Shown: one piece after another, positions 51,686-60,975 of the stretch | Numbering within the stretch: the stretch's first letter is position 1 | Layout of the letters: each line of letters opens with the position of its first letter | Assembly (NCBI RefSeq): GCF_000621725.1 | Contig: NZ_JHXM01000004.1 | Location: 186,001 to 250,000, forward strand | Direction: 5' to 3' | Origin: Xylanibacter brevis ATCC 19188 | GTDB lineage: Bacteria > Bacteroidota > Bacteroidia > Bacteroidales > Bacteroidaceae | Length of the DNA: 64,000 bases | The notes under the pieces: model-generated | Databases searched by the model: none | Seen by the model: the letters and a program-made list of their open reading frames with translations, nothing else | Told to the model about the DNA's origin: nothing | Made by a program: the position numbers and the translations under genes

Positions 51686-53107
51686 ATGTCAATCTCGAGT
51701 ATTATCATCCTTTTATACCAAGCCATTATCATCATCACGATACTCCACGTGCTGATGGACAACCGTCAGCCATCTAAAACGATGGCTTGGGCACTGGTGA
51801 TATATTTCATCCCACTGGTAGGACTGCTAGCCTACATCATCTTTGGCGTCAACACCCGCAAGGAACGGATGGCCAGCCGACACACCATGGACCAGCTCAC
51901 CAAGCGCACCATGATAGAGTTTGTTGAGCAAGAGCGCCTGCAGTTGCCTGAATCTGAGACGCCACTCATCAATCTCTTCGTGAACCAAAGTTTTTCATTG
52001 CCCTTCAACCACAACAAGATAGACATCTTAACCGACGGTTATGCCTTCTTCCTGTCTTTACTGCGCGACATTGCCACAGCCAAAGACCATATCCACATCG
52101 ACGTATATATCTTTGAAGACGACGCTTTAGGCCGTCTGCTCACCGATGCACTGATAGACAAGGCCCGACAGGGGGTGAAAGTAAGGATACTGTATGACGA
52201 TGTGGGTTGCTGGAGCGTGAAGACTTGCTTCTACGAACGGCTCCGAATGGAAGGTATCGAGGTAGAACCATTCATGCCTGTGCGCATACCCTCGTTTGCC
52301 AACAAGGTGAACTACCGCAACCACCGCAAGATATTTGTCGTCGATGGCAAGGTGGGCTATATCGGTGGCATGAACATCGCCCTGCGCTACGTGAAAGGAC
52401 GTAAACATCGGCCTTGGCGCGACACCATGTTGCGCATAGAAGGCAACGGTGTCTATTCTTTGCAGCGCACCTTCCTCATCGACTGGTATTTCGTGGACCG
52501 CACGGTGCTGACCGACCGCCGCTACTATCCTGAGGTCAACAAAGAACTGGCGGCAGACTGCATCGTACAAACGGTGACCAGCGAGCCACTGGCGGCCTAT
52601 CCCGAAATCATGCAGGGCTATATGCACATCATCTCGTCTGCCCGAAAGTATCTGTATATCGAGACGCCTTATTTCCTGCCACCCGATGCCATCCTCTTTG
52701 CACTGAAGACGGCAGCAGCAGCTGGCGTGGACGTCAGGTTGATGACACCCAGACATAGCGACGGACGACTGGTGGAATGGGGAAGCCGTTCTTTCCTGAA
52801 AGACATGGTAGATGCCGGCGTCAAAGTATTACTCTATGAGAAGGGATTTCTGCACTCTAAGTTCATGGTTTGCGATGACCGCATCGCCACCTGCGGATCA
52901 ACAAATGTTGACTTCCGCAGTCTGGAAAACAACTTCGAGGCAAACATGTTCGTCTATAACCAAGAGGTGGCTCACCGCATGAAACAAGTGTTTCTGGAAG
53001 ACGAGAAACTCACCACCGAACTGCGTACACTTCCTAAACGTATGCGTCCCAATTTCCTGGCACGTTTAGGAGAGTCTATCGGCAGACTTATTTCTCCGGT
53101 GCTTTAA
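51686..53107 (+). CDS. cls: Cardiolipin synthase (phospholipase D family)
   Basis: Inner-membrane enzyme joining phosphatidylglycerols to cardiolipin. The 473 residues have two N-terminal membrane segments (SISSIIILLYQAIIIITILH and MAWALVIYFIPLVGLLAYII) and two HKD motifs of the PLD superfamily: NHRKIFVVDGKVGYIGGMN and LHSKFMVCDDRIATCGSTN, each HxKxxxxD, both complete. Length is typical for ClsA-like enzymes. It is cotranscribed with dnaG probably, and its last 20 bases overlap the convergent rsmD gene. Confidence 0.95.
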   Translation: MSISSIIILLYQAIIIITILHVLMDNRQPSKTMAWALVIYFIPLVGLLAYIIFGVNTRKERMASRHTMDQLTKRTMIEFVEQERLQLPESETPLINLFVNQSFSLPFNHNKIDILTDGYAFFLSLLRDIATAKDHIHIDVYIFEDDALGRLLTDALIDKARQGVKVRILYDDVGCWSVKTCFYERLRMEGIEVEPFMPVRIPSFANKVNYRNHRKIFVVDGKVGYIGGMNIALRYVKGRKHRPWRDTMLRIEGNGVYSLQRTFLIDWYFVDRTVLTDRRYYPEVNKELAADCIVQTVTSEPLAAYPEIMQGYMHIISSARKYLYIETPYFLPPDAILFALKTAAAAGVDVRLMTPRHSDGRLVEWGSRSFLKDMVDAGVKVLLYEKGFLHSKFMVCDDRIATCGSTNVDFRSLENNFEANMFVYNQEVAHRMKQVFLEDEKLTTELRTLPKRMRPNFLARLGESIGRLISPVL

Positions 53108-53630
53108 ACAGCGAGAAGTTCACACTTCCATAGCTGCGATGCTCTACAAAATTAGGATGCGATGAGAAGTCGTTGTCTTTGCCGTGCTCTAAAACAAAGA
53201 TACCATCGGGCTTCAAGATGTCTTTCTCGAAGACCAGGTCAGGTATGGAAGCCAGTTCCTTGAGGGCATAGGGAGGATCGGCAAAGATGAAATCGAACTG
53301 CTGATGACAGGACTTCAGGAAGCGGAACACATCGCCGCGCAAAGGAATACAAACATCTGTGTCCAACTTTTTCAGGCAATCCGTAATGAAACGATGATGG
53401 TCACGATCCATTTCGACGCTGACCACCTGACTGCAACCGCGTGAGATCAACTCCAAAGTGATGCTGCCCGTGCCAGAGAAAAGGTCTAAAGCCACGGCCT
53501 CATCGAAGTCAACATACTGGATCAGCACGTTGAAGATATTCTCCTTGGCAAAGTCTGTCGTAGGACGAGCCTTAAACGTGCGTGGAATCTCGAAATGACG
53601 TCCTTTATATTTACCTGTTATTATCCTCAT
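53088..53630 (-). CDS. rsmD: 16S rRNA (guanine(966)-N2)-methyltransferase RsmD
   Basis: Methylates G966 of 16S rRNA. The 180 residues begin MRIITGKYKGRHFEIPRTFK, contain the RPTTDFAKENIFNVL motif, the SAM-binding LDLFSGTGSITLELISRG and the catalytic FADPPY. The size is normal. It overlaps the upstream DUF3822 gene by 20 bases and cls at its other end by 20 bases, so it lies in a tightly packed stretch. Confidence 0.96.
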   Translation of the reverse strand: MRIITGKYKGRHFEIPRTFKARPTTDFAKENIFNVLIQYVDFDEAVALDLFSGTGSITLELISRGCSQVVSVEMDRDHHRFITDCLKKLDTDVCIPLRGDVFRFLKSCHQQFDFIFADPPYALKELASIPDLVFEKDILKPDGIFVLEHGKDNDFSSHPNFVEHRSYGSVNFSLFKAPEK

Positions 53631-54339
53631 CTAAATATACATTCTTTACGTACTTCTTCAGTTCGGCAACCATCTTGTCGGCCTCGGGCACATGGCCACA
53701 GAGATGAAGCTCGTCGGTCTCAGACGCCAACTGCAACTGTTTCCACACATACAACAGGAAATAGAGCGAGTCGTTCAGATGCGAAGCATCAAACACATTG
53801 CAGTATTTAAACCGGTTCTGCTGAAAACTGAACACATCCAACTTCTTCTCGTGGAAATAGCCATACAGCTTATGGCGCGGACCGGTATAGCTGCGCTGGT
53901 GCAACTGTCGCCATACGGGCATCATGGCAACCATCAGCGTCACATCACTGAAATGGTCGTCAATGACCAGACGCAGGTCGCGATTCATCGAGAACACCGC
54001 CACAGCATTCAGGTCGGGCAGCACATTGAAATAAACAAGTTCTTGATTTCTGGAAGGGAACGCCTGATAGAACATGGCCTCCTTGGTAGCCTCTTCAAAC
54101 AGTTCGATGGGCACCATCAGCACATCAGTGTCTATCAGTACACGCACCTTGCCCTGGGCCTCAGCCAACAGTTCCGACGATTTGAAGGCTTCACGCAGAT
54201 TGGCAGCCATAGATACACCGCTCTTCACGATGAAGGGTTCGTTGATAACAGTTTCATCTTCAAGATGTTTTGAAAACGAAAGGGTATCGCGCCCAATGCG
54301 CATGGTAATGACCTGCTTGTTGTTTCTATTCTCTGCCAT
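53611..54339 (-). CDS. DUF3822 family protein
   Basis: A 242-residue protein of unknown function. It shows the family's pattern of alternating strands and helices: MRIGRDTLSFSKHLEDE, VRVLIDTDVLMVPIELFEEA, FNVLPDLNAVAVFSMNRDLR and a C-terminal EADKMVAELKKYVKNVYLDE, with no catalytic motif I recognise. DUF3822 is commonly found next to rsmD in Bacteroidetes, as here; the fold may be actin-like (ASKHA) by general knowledge of the family, but I cannot show it. It overlaps rsmD and the small gene upstream. Confidence 0.75.
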   Translation of the reverse strand: MAENRNNKQVITMRIGRDTLSFSKHLEDETVINEPFIVKSGVSMAANLREAFKSSELLAEAQGKVRVLIDTDVLMVPIELFEEATKEAMFYQAFPSRNQELVYFNVLPDLNAVAVFSMNRDLRLVIDDHFSDVTLMVAMMPVWRQLHQRSYTGPRHKLYGYFHEKKLDVFSFQQNRFKYCNVFDASHLNDSLYFLLYVWKQLQLASETDELHLCGHVPEADKMVAELKKYVKNVYLDEDNNR

Positions 54340-54466
54340 GTTCCGTCAGATGTTGTCTTTTGTCCACAGACTGTTGTTCGTTTACGACGCTCATCACACA
54401 CATGCCCAACAAGGCGATGACCATGAGTGCCAAAAGAAGGTTGATAAGCTTGTCTTGTTTAAACAT
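54326..54466 (-). CDS. Small (46-residue) membrane protein upstream of DUF3822
   Basis: From ATG 54466: MFKQDKLINLLLALMVIALL, a single membrane segment followed by a polar tail (VVNEQQSVDKRQHLTEHGRE). A longer reading from 54529 is rejected because the -7 box at 54493-54486 would lie inside it. The stop overlaps the DUF3822 start, so the genes are coupled. No family recognised. Confidence 0.6.
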   Translation of the reverse strand: MFKQDKLINLLLALMVIALLGMCVMSVVNEQQSVDKRQHLTEHGRE

Positions 54467-54485
54467 TCTGCTTCCTATTTTCGTG

Positions 54486-54493
54486 CAAAGGTA
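54486..54493 (-). promoter_or_regulatory. Putative promoter -7 box of the small-protein/DUF3822/rsmD operon
   Basis: Minus-strand TACCTTTG, 20 bases upstream of the ATG at 54466. Confidence 0.6.
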
Positions 54494-54570
54494 CAAAATA
54501 AAGCCCAATATTAAAAGAATTCTGGCCAAAATTAAATAAATAATGGCCAGAATCCAGTATTACAGAAAAG

Positions 54571-55803
54571 TCACTCTGCTGCAGAAAGAAGTATTTCGCT
54601 GAGCGAAGGATGCACATGAACCATGTCGCGCAACTGCTTGACGGTGGTGTCGCGGCACATCAGCACGCTCACCTCCTGGATGAGGTCGGAGCTATGGGCG
54701 CCAAAGGCATGACAACCCAGGATGCGACCGGCATTGGGCTCGCAGAATAGCTTTAGCATACCATCAGGCTCGTTCATGGTGAGCGCCTTGCCGTTGGCAC
54801 GATGGAAAGCCTTGCGACATTCATAAGCCAAGCCCTGTTCTTTGAGCTGATCTTCTGTAGGTCCTACGCATGCAGCTTCGGGCGTGGTGAAGATAGCTGC
54901 CGGCATGATGTCGAAGCGGATGCCATCTGCACGACCTATGATTTGGTTCACCACATGCACAGCCTGCATCTCGGCTGCGTGGGCCAACATCTGGCGCCCG
55001 TTCACATCGCCGATGGCGAAGACATTGGACATTGAATGTTGTACTTTAAACGTTTGGGCATCTACGGGGATGGCGCCATTAGGGGCGAGGGTGATGCCTG
55101 CAGCTTCAAGATTGAGGCCAGACGTACGCGGTTTACGGCCAGTGGCCATCAGTACAACGTCAGCATCGATGTCGGAGATATGTTCTACGGCTGTCTTCAT
55201 CTTGAACGTGACACCTTGTTTCTCTAAGGTCTTACGCAGGCGCTTGGCTATGTCGCTATCAAGTGCAGGCAGACATTCCTTTAGAAACTCTATCACCGTG
55301 ACCTCGGTGCCAAAACGATTGAACACCGAAGCGAACTCCATGCCAATGACACCAGCACCGATAATAGCAAGACGTTTGGGACATTGATCAAGACAGAGAA
55401 GACCCGTAGAATCAACCACGCGCGGATCGTCAAGACCATTAAGAGGAAGCCACTTCGTTTCTGATCCGGTGGCGATAATGATATTCTTAGCCGTATAGTC
55501 GTTGACGGTATGATCATCTACGAAGGTACCTCTCTCACGTACCTGGGTGATATTGGGATGCGAGAGGATGGCTTCTACCCCACTCTGCAACTGCGACACC
55601 ACCTGTGGCATGCGCTCGCGAGCCTCGTCAAAGGTTGTGCTATGCACGTAAACCTTCGTGGGGATACAGCCCACATTAAGACAGGTGCCTCCAACCTCTG
55701 CATCTTCAAAGATTACGACCTTCAGTCCTTGCTTGGCAGCATATTCTGCGGCACGGTAGCCACCCGGACCTGCACCGATGATGATAAGATCTGATTCGTT
55801 CAT
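54571..55803 (-). CDS. lpd: Dihydrolipoyl dehydrogenase (short form)
   Basis: Flavoprotein that reoxidises dihydrolipoamide, here the L-protein of glycine cleavage. The 410 residues have the FAD motif IIGAGPGGYRAAEYA, the redox disulfide GGTCLNVGCIPTK, the NAD motif IGAGVIGMEFASVF, FAIGDVNGRQMLAHAA and the C-terminal active-site histidine region VHVHPSLSE. It is some 40-60 residues shorter than usual; the loss is mainly after the redox motif, where the segment is compressed, and no frameshift is seen. It is the last gene of the gcv operon, 21 bases after gcvPB. Confidence 0.92.
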   Translation of the reverse strand: MNESDLIIIGAGPGGYRAAEYAAKQGLKVVIFEDAEVGGTCLNVGCIPTKVYVHSTTFDEARERMPQVVSQLQSGVEAILSHPNITQVRERGTFVDDHTVNDYTAKNIIIATGSETKWLPLNGLDDPRVVDSTGLLCLDQCPKRLAIIGAGVIGMEFASVFNRFGTEVTVIEFLKECLPALDSDIAKRLRKTLEKQGVTFKMKTAVEHISDIDADVVLMATGRKPRTSGLNLEAAGITLAPNGAIPVDAQTFKVQHSMSNVFAIGDVNGRQMLAHAAEMQAVHVVNQIIGRADGIRFDIMPAAIFTTPEAACVGPTEDQLKEQGLAYECRKAFHRANGKALTMNEPDGMLKLFCEPNAGRILGCHAFGAHSSDLIQEVSVLMCRDTTVKQLRDMVHVHPSLSEILLSAAE

Positions 55804-55824
55804 GGGAATTGCAAAATGAGATGG

Positions 55825-57234
55825 TTATGAAAGATCTGCCTTGAGTTGACGATAAGTTGTGATGGGATGCTTGGCTGCCAACACATCATCTACTCGTCCG
55901 ATCGGTGTGTTATGAGGTGCCGACTTCACAAGTTCCGGATCGGTCTTGGCTTCCTCGGCGATTTGGCGCATCACACGGATAAAGCCATCAATCGTTTCCT
56001 TCGACTCGTTCTCTGTAGGTTCTATCATCAGACTCTCGTGGAAGAGCAACGGGAAATAGATGGTTGGCGCATGATAGCCATAATCCAACAGGCGTTTGGC
56101 CACATCCATGGTAGTGACACCTGTTGATTTATCCTTCAGGCCATCGAACACAAACTCGTGCTTGCACAGGCCTTCGATTGGCAGTTCATAGACATCCTTC
56201 AAGCATTCCTTGATATAGTTGGCATTGAGCGTCGCTAAAGGACCCACAAGTTTTACATTCTCGCGACCCAACGAAAGGATATAGGCATAGGCACGCATGG
56301 CCACAGCAAAGTTTCCGTGATAGGGCGACACGTTGGGGAAGAACGATTCCAGACCTTGGCGCACGCCTACAGGTCCTGCACCTGGTCCGCCACCGCCATG
56401 AGGTGTAGAGAACGTCTTGTGCAGATTGATGTGCATCACGTCGAAGCCCATATCACCCGGACGGGCTGCGCCCAACATAGGATTAAGGTTGGCCCCATCA
56501 TAGTACATCAGTGCGCCCACATCATGAACCATCTTTTGGATGACAGGAATCTGACGTTCAAAAAGTCCCAACGTGTTGGGATTGGTCATCATCATAGCAG
56601 CCACCTCTGGTCCGTGTTCCGCCAATAATGCCTTCAAGGCTTCCACATCGACGGTTCCATCAGAAAGAGACTTCACCTCGATAATCTCCAAACCGCAAAC
56701 AGCGGCACTGGCAGGATTGGTGCCATGAGCCGAGTCGGGCACGATGACCAATCGGCGACTCTCGTCTCCACGGCTCTCATGATATTTCTTAATCACCATC
56801 AGTCCCGTCAGTTCGCCATGGGCGCCTGCAAAGGGTTTCAACGTGAAGGCATGCAAACCAGTGAGCTCACAAAGCGACTTACATAGCAAGGTACAAATAG
56901 CCTCAGCGCCACGTGTGGTCTCTGCAGGCTGCAAGGGATGCAAGCCCGAGAACTGTGGCAGAGCAGCCATCTCCTCGTTGATCTTGGGATTGTACTTCAT
57001 CGTACAAGAACCTAGCGGATAGAAGCCATTGTCCACGCCAAAGTTGTTGGCCGACAGATTGGTATAGTGACGCACCACCGTCATCTCGTCGCATTCTGGC
57101 AGTTGGGCATCCTCAGCACGGCGCATTGAGGCGGGCAACTCATAGCTGCCAAAACGATTCTTAGGAAGAGAATAGCCACGACGCCCCTCTTGTGAAAGTT
57201 CGAAAATCAAGTTTCCGTATAATCGATTATTCAT
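55825..57234 (-). CDS. gcvPB: Glycine dehydrogenase (decarboxylating) subunit 2
   Basis: PLP-binding half of the split P-protein. The 469 residues hold the cofactor lysine in DVMHINLHKTFSTPHGGGGP, the preceding MTNPNTLGLFE and ALMYYDGANLN segments, and the C-terminal ETIDGFIRVMRQIAEEA. It overlaps gcvPA by four bases. Together they form the two-subunit P-protein that is common in Bacteroidetes and Firmicutes, while most Proteobacteria have a single long chain. Confidence 0.96.
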   Translation of the reverse strand: MNNRLYGNLIFELSQEGRRGYSLPKNRFGSYELPASMRRAEDAQLPECDEMTVVRHYTNLSANNFGVDNGFYPLGSCTMKYNPKINEEMAALPQFSGLHPLQPAETTRGAEAICTLLCKSLCELTGLHAFTLKPFAGAHGELTGLMVIKKYHESRGDESRRLVIVPDSAHGTNPASAAVCGLEIIEVKSLSDGTVDVEALKALLAEHGPEVAAMMMTNPNTLGLFERQIPVIQKMVHDVGALMYYDGANLNPMLGAARPGDMGFDVMHINLHKTFSTPHGGGGPGAGPVGVRQGLESFFPNVSPYHGNFAVAMRAYAYILSLGRENVKLVGPLATLNANYIKECLKDVYELPIEGLCKHEFVFDGLKDKSTGVTTMDVAKRLLDYGYHAPTIYFPLLFHESLMIEPTENESKETIDGFIRVMRQIAEEAKTDPELVKSAPHNTPIGRVDDVLAAKHPITTYRQLKADLS

Positions 57235-58541
57235 AGCAGTTCTATCAGTTTATCAATCTCTTCCTTTGTTCTTTTCTCAGTAACGGCAAACATCAATTGA
57301 TGGTCGTCCACCTTAACACCACCGAAGATGCCAAGTTCCAGCAGTCGATGTTGCAAGGCGTCCACATCACCATCGTAGCGCACTACAAACTCATTGAAGA
57401 ATGGCTGTTGGTAGGCCAGCGAGAAGCGGCCCGTCTTCAACAATTCATCACACAGGTAGTGAGCACCGGCATAGCTCAGCTCTGCCGCCTCTTTCAATCC
57501 CTGTTTGCCCATCAGCGAACAATAGATGGTGACGAAAAGCGCCATCAACGACTGGTTAGAGCAGATATTCGACGTTGCTTTCTGACGACGGATGTGCTGT
57601 TCGCGAGCCTGCAGCGTCAATACAAAGGCACGTTGTCCACGGTTGTCGAGCGTCTTTCCGACGATACGTCCAGGCATCTTACGAATCAGTTTCTCGGTGC
57701 AACACATATAGCCTACATACGGCCCGCCCCACTGCATGGGAATGCCCAGCGACTGTCCGTCGCCTACAGCAATATCAGCACCCCACTCGCCCGGTGTTTT
57801 CAGCAGAGCCAGGTCGGCAATGACGCTATTCATGATAAAGAGAGCCTTCTGCTCGTGAACAGCATCGGCAACACCGGTATAGTCTTCGATGATACCATAA
57901 TAGTTAGGTTGCTGAACCACCACGCCAGCCACATCACCTGCAGACAACTGAGAGCGCATGGCAGCAAGGTCAGTGACACCCTCCTTGGCAGCAATCATCT
58001 CAATGTCAATGCCATGAAAGTGAGCATACGTCTTTACGACGTCAACGGTCTTTGGATCAACGGTCTCGCTGACAAGCACCTTACGCTGCTTCTTGCCAGC
58101 AGCCACCGCCATCATCACCGCCTCTGCCGTAGCCGTGGTTCCGTCATACATCGAGGCATTCGAGATGTCCATGCCGGTCAGTTCGGCCATCATAGACTGA
58201 TATTCAAAGATGTAGTGCAGCGTGCCTTGCGATATCTCCGCCTGATAAGGTGTGTAACTGGTCAGAAACTCAGAGCGCTGCAACAGGTTGGGGATCACCG
58301 ACGGCATGTAGTGGTCATAGACTCCTGCACCCGCAAAACACACCAACTGCTTGTTTTGCGACCCCAGTCGTTCAAACAACTGTCTGACCTCCAGCTCACT
58401 CATCTCTGAAGGCAACTGGTAGTCGCCCTGAAAACGAATCTCTTGAGGCACCTCCGCATAGAGATCCTCAAGAGAAGACACGCCCACCTTGGCGAGCATG
58501 TCTTTCAGGTCGTTTTCCGTATGGGGAAAATACTTATGCAT
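57231..58541 (-). CDS. gcvPA: Glycine dehydrogenase (decarboxylating) subunit 1
   Basis: First half of the split P-protein. The 436 residues begin MHKYFPHTENDLKDMLAKVG and contain FAGAGVYDHYMPSVIPNLLQ, SEFLTSYTPYQAEISQGTLH and TGMDISNASMYDGTTATAEA, all P-protein N-terminal signatures. The stop overlaps the gcvPB ATG, indicating translational coupling, which suits a one-to-one complex. gcvH is 18 bases upstream. Confidence 0.96.
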   Translation of the reverse strand: MHKYFPHTENDLKDMLAKVGVSSLEDLYAEVPQEIRFQGDYQLPSEMSELEVRQLFERLGSQNKQLVCFAGAGVYDHYMPSVIPNLLQRSEFLTSYTPYQAEISQGTLHYIFEYQSMMAELTGMDISNASMYDGTTATAEAVMMAVAAGKKQRKVLVSETVDPKTVDVVKTYAHFHGIDIEMIAAKEGVTDLAAMRSQLSAGDVAGVVVQQPNYYGIIEDYTGVADAVHEQKALFIMNSVIADLALLKTPGEWGADIAVGDGQSLGIPMQWGGPYVGYMCCTEKLIRKMPGRIVGKTLDNRGQRAFVLTLQAREQHIRRQKATSNICSNQSLMALFVTIYCSLMGKQGLKEAAELSYAGAHYLCDELLKTGRFSLAYQQPFFNEFVVRYDGDVDALQHRLLELGIFGGVKVDDHQLMFAVTEKRTKEEIDKLIELL

Positions 58542-58559
58542 AGTCTCTTATGATATGTA

Positions 58560-58940
58560 TTATTTCTCACAGAATGCAGCATAAGCCTTTGCATCCATCA
58601 GATTGTCGAGCTCGGTCTTATCCGACAGTTCCACCTTGATAATCCAGTTCTGATAAGGATCCTGGTTGAGCAGTTCTGGCTGATCATCGAGTGCCTCGTT
58701 CTTATCTACGACAACGCCAGTCACCGGAGCGATCAAATCGCTGGCAGCCTTAACACTTTCCACGGCGCCAAACTCAGAACCTGCTTCCACTTCATCATCA
58801 ACATCGGGCATATCTACATACACCACGTTGCCAAGCGCATGCTGAGCATAGTCGCTGATACCAACATAGCCAAACTCGCCTTCAATCTTTACATACTCGT
58901 GAGACTCGCTATAGTAGAGTCCTTCAATCACTTTTGCCAT
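58560..58940 (-). CDS. gcvH: Glycine cleavage system H protein
   Basis: Carrier protein whose lipoyl arm visits the P, T and L proteins. The 126 residues match the usual length. The lipoylated lysine is in FGAVESVKAASDLIAPVTG, and YVGISDYAQHALGNVVYVD is the conserved N-terminal part. It lies between gcvT and gcvPA in the operon; its lipoylation may depend on the ligase encoded at the operon's start. Confidence 0.97.
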   Translation of the reverse strand: MAKVIEGLYYSESHEYVKIEGEFGYVGISDYAQHALGNVVYVDMPDVDDEVEAGSEFGAVESVKAASDLIAPVTGVVVDKNEALDDQPELLNQDPYQNWIIKVELSDKTELDNLMDAKAYAAFCEK

Positions 58941-58964
58941 AATCGTTTTTAGTTTTAAGGTTTT

Positions 58965-60065
58965 TTACTTTTTATAATGCTTCTCATAGAAACGTTTCTT
59001 CACGACTACACCGGGGAAGGTCTTTTTACGAATCTGAATCTCGACCTCTGTTCCCAGCGCTGCATATCGACTGTCGATAAGGGCCATACAGATGCTCTTA
59101 TCAACAGAAATGCCATGATAGCCCGTCGTCACTTCGCCTATCGTCTCACCATCCTTCAGCACCAGATAGCCGTGACGAGGAATGGCTTTATCTTTCAGTT
59201 CGATGCCCACCAGTTTGCGTGCCACACCGTCCGTTTTCTGTTTCAGTAACGCACTACGTCCGATAAACTCAGGCTTATCAAACTTCACAAACATCGTTAG
59301 TCCTGCCATCACAGGCGAGATATCTTCCGACAGTTCATCGCCATAAAGAGGAAGGCCCACCTCGAAGCGCAACGTATCGCGGCAACCCAGTCCGCAAGCC
59401 TGAACGCCTGCAGATATCAACTTATCCCAGCATTCTTGAATATAAGCATGCGACGCATAGACCTCGAAGCCATCCTCGCCAGTATAACCGGTGCGCGAAA
59501 CGATGACATCACCCATCGTCTTTGCCGTATAGAAACTCAGTTCGCGACAAGGAATGTTCAGCACCGTCTCCATCACGTGCTCAGACTCGGGGCCCTGCAG
59601 GGCAATTTGGCCGTAATAGTCAGACTTGTTGGCCAGTTCCACATCGAAGCTGTCTGCCTGTTGCTGAATCCACGCCCAGTCTTTATCAATATTAGCGGCG
59701 TTGATAACCAGGAAGAAATCGTTCTCGCCCATCTTATACACCAGCAGGTCATCCACCGTACCGCCATTCTCGTAGCACATCATGCCATAGAAGACCTTTC
59801 CTATGGGTGCTCCAGCAATATCATTCGTAAAAATATGCTGCACGAAAGCCTCTGCCTGGCGACCCTTCACCGTGACCTCGCCCATATGGCTGACGTCGAA
59901 GAGTCCGCACTGATTCCGCACGGCCTTGTGTTCCAGTTGTATATCTTTGTAGTGAATAGGCATGATAAAGCCTGCAAACGGAGTCATATAGGCGCCCTCT
60001 GCCACATGACGTTTGTAGAGGCACGTCTTTTTCTCCTGTTCTTCTGTTTCTTGTCTAATAGCCAT
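58965..60065 (-). CDS. gcvT: Glycine cleavage system T protein (aminomethyltransferase)
   Basis: Transfers the methylene group from H protein to tetrahydrofolate, releasing ammonia. The 366 residues include the start-region motif MTPFAGFIMPIHYKDIQLEH, CGLFDVSHMGEVTVKG, the folate-binding SRTGYTGEDGFEVYA and GLGCRDTLRFEVGLPLYGDE, and a C-terminal barrel domain with GEVTTGYHGISVDKSI. The N terminus is about 15 residues longer than in many homologues; a later start is possible. It precedes gcvH by 24 bases. Confidence 0.96.
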   Translation of the reverse strand: MAIRQETEEQEKKTCLYKRHVAEGAYMTPFAGFIMPIHYKDIQLEHKAVRNQCGLFDVSHMGEVTVKGRQAEAFVQHIFTNDIAGAPIGKVFYGMMCYENGGTVDDLLVYKMGENDFFLVINAANIDKDWAWIQQQADSFDVELANKSDYYGQIALQGPESEHVMETVLNIPCRELSFYTAKTMGDVIVSRTGYTGEDGFEVYASHAYIQECWDKLISAGVQACGLGCRDTLRFEVGLPLYGDELSEDISPVMAGLTMFVKFDKPEFIGRSALLKQKTDGVARKLVGIELKDKAIPRHGYLVLKDGETIGEVTTGYHGISVDKSICMALIDSRYAALGTEVEIQIRKKTFPGVVVKKRFYEKHYKK

Positions 60066-60095
60066 TGTTTTAAGTTTTATAGTTAATTGTTATCA

Positions 60096-60806
60096 TTAAA
60101 GTATTCGGTTGATAAACTCATCCCGCAGGTACCCCTCTTCTATTTGTTCTATTCTGCTGATATCTTCAAGCGAAAGGCAACTTTCCTCTGAGCAGAGCGT
60201 AGCTTTGATGAAGTCAAACAGCTCATTTGCCGTCAGCGACGTATAATCCTTCAGCAGCGTGATGCGTTGCCGCACGCTCGCGATGCCTTTCTTTTGCAAC
60301 TTATCTGCACTGGGGGTAATGGCATTGAGCATATGGTCCATATTGGTGTCGTAGAGCAAGGTGGCATGAGCAACACAACGTCCGGGCAACTGATAGAAAG
60401 CGGTACCGCTCACCTTCCTGTCGCCAATCATCACGTCGTTGTGCTGCGTACTGGTGGCCTGGATGCCCAGTTTTCTGAGCACCAGCAAGATCATCTCCAT
60501 AAAACGATGGTAGTTGAAGGGCACATTGTCGCCCGATGTGATGAACGACAGCATCAGATTATCACGGTCGGCATACACGCAGCCGCCCCCACTCTTCCGT
60601 CTGTATATATGAATATGGTGTGCTCTGCAGTAGTCCATATTCACCTCATTTTGCATCACCTGATTACGACCGAAAATCACACTTGGCGCCACACGCCACA
60701 TGAAGAACATATCATCGTCCTGGAAGTGGCGAGCCACATACTCTTCCATGGCCAGGTAGAACGACAATCGTCTTTCTTCATTGGTTGACAGTGAAATGTA
60801 CTTCAT
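60096..60806 (-). CDS. lplA: Lipoate--protein ligase A-like protein
   Basis: Attaches lipoate (or transfers lipoyl groups) to H protein and related carriers. The 236 residues show the BPL/LplA catalytic fold: SVIFGRNQVMQNEVNMDYCR, the conserved RRKSGGGCVYADRDNLMLSF, the nucleotide-binding DVMIGDRKVSGTAFYQLPGR with the lysine, and HATLLYDTNMDHML. It lacks the separate C-terminal domain of E. coli LplA, so it may need a partner or be an amido-transferase-like variant. Its place as first gene of the glycine-cleavage operon argues that H protein is the main target. Confidence 0.88.
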   Translation of the reverse strand: MKYISLSTNEERRLSFYLAMEEYVARHFQDDDMFFMWRVAPSVIFGRNQVMQNEVNMDYCRAHHIHIYRRKSGGGCVYADRDNLMLSFITSGDNVPFNYHRFMEMILLVLRKLGIQATSTQHNDVMIGDRKVSGTAFYQLPGRCVAHATLLYDTNMDHMLNAITPSADKLQKKGIASVRQRITLLKDYTSLTANELFDFIKATLCSEESCLSLEDISRIEQIEEGYLRDEFINRIL

Positions 60807-60837
60807 ACTTCAGTTTCAGGTTAGCTTTAACTGCCTG

Positions 60838-60845
60838 CAAATATA
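60838..60845 (-). promoter_or_regulatory. Promoter -7 box of the lplA-gcv operon
   Basis: Minus-strand TATATTTG, 32 bases upstream of lplA. The -33 element (TCTTGG on the minus strand) is imperfect. No glycine riboswitch was seen in the short leader. Confidence 0.55.
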
Positions 60846-60917
60846 GAAAAATTAAACGAACCCGCCAAGAATATCCCTTACTTTTATTGTCACAGAGAGA
60901 AAAAAAAGTACCTTTCG

Positions 60918-60949
60918 TTTTGATATATGCCTGAATGTTTGTAACTTTG
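60918..60949 (+). promoter_or_regulatory. Promoter of the dxs-trkA operon
   Basis: TTTTG at 60918-60922 and TAACTTTG at 60942-60949 with the ideal 19-base spacer, giving a leader of about 20 bases before the GTG start. Confidence 0.75.
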
Positions 60950-60975
60950 CAGCATAAAAGGATTACACTTAAATC

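Noticed and set aside
60807..60975. Glycine riboswitch upstream of the gcv operon
   Set aside because: The space between the lplA promoter and start is only about 25-30 bases, too short for the aptamer, and no typical conserved stems were seen.
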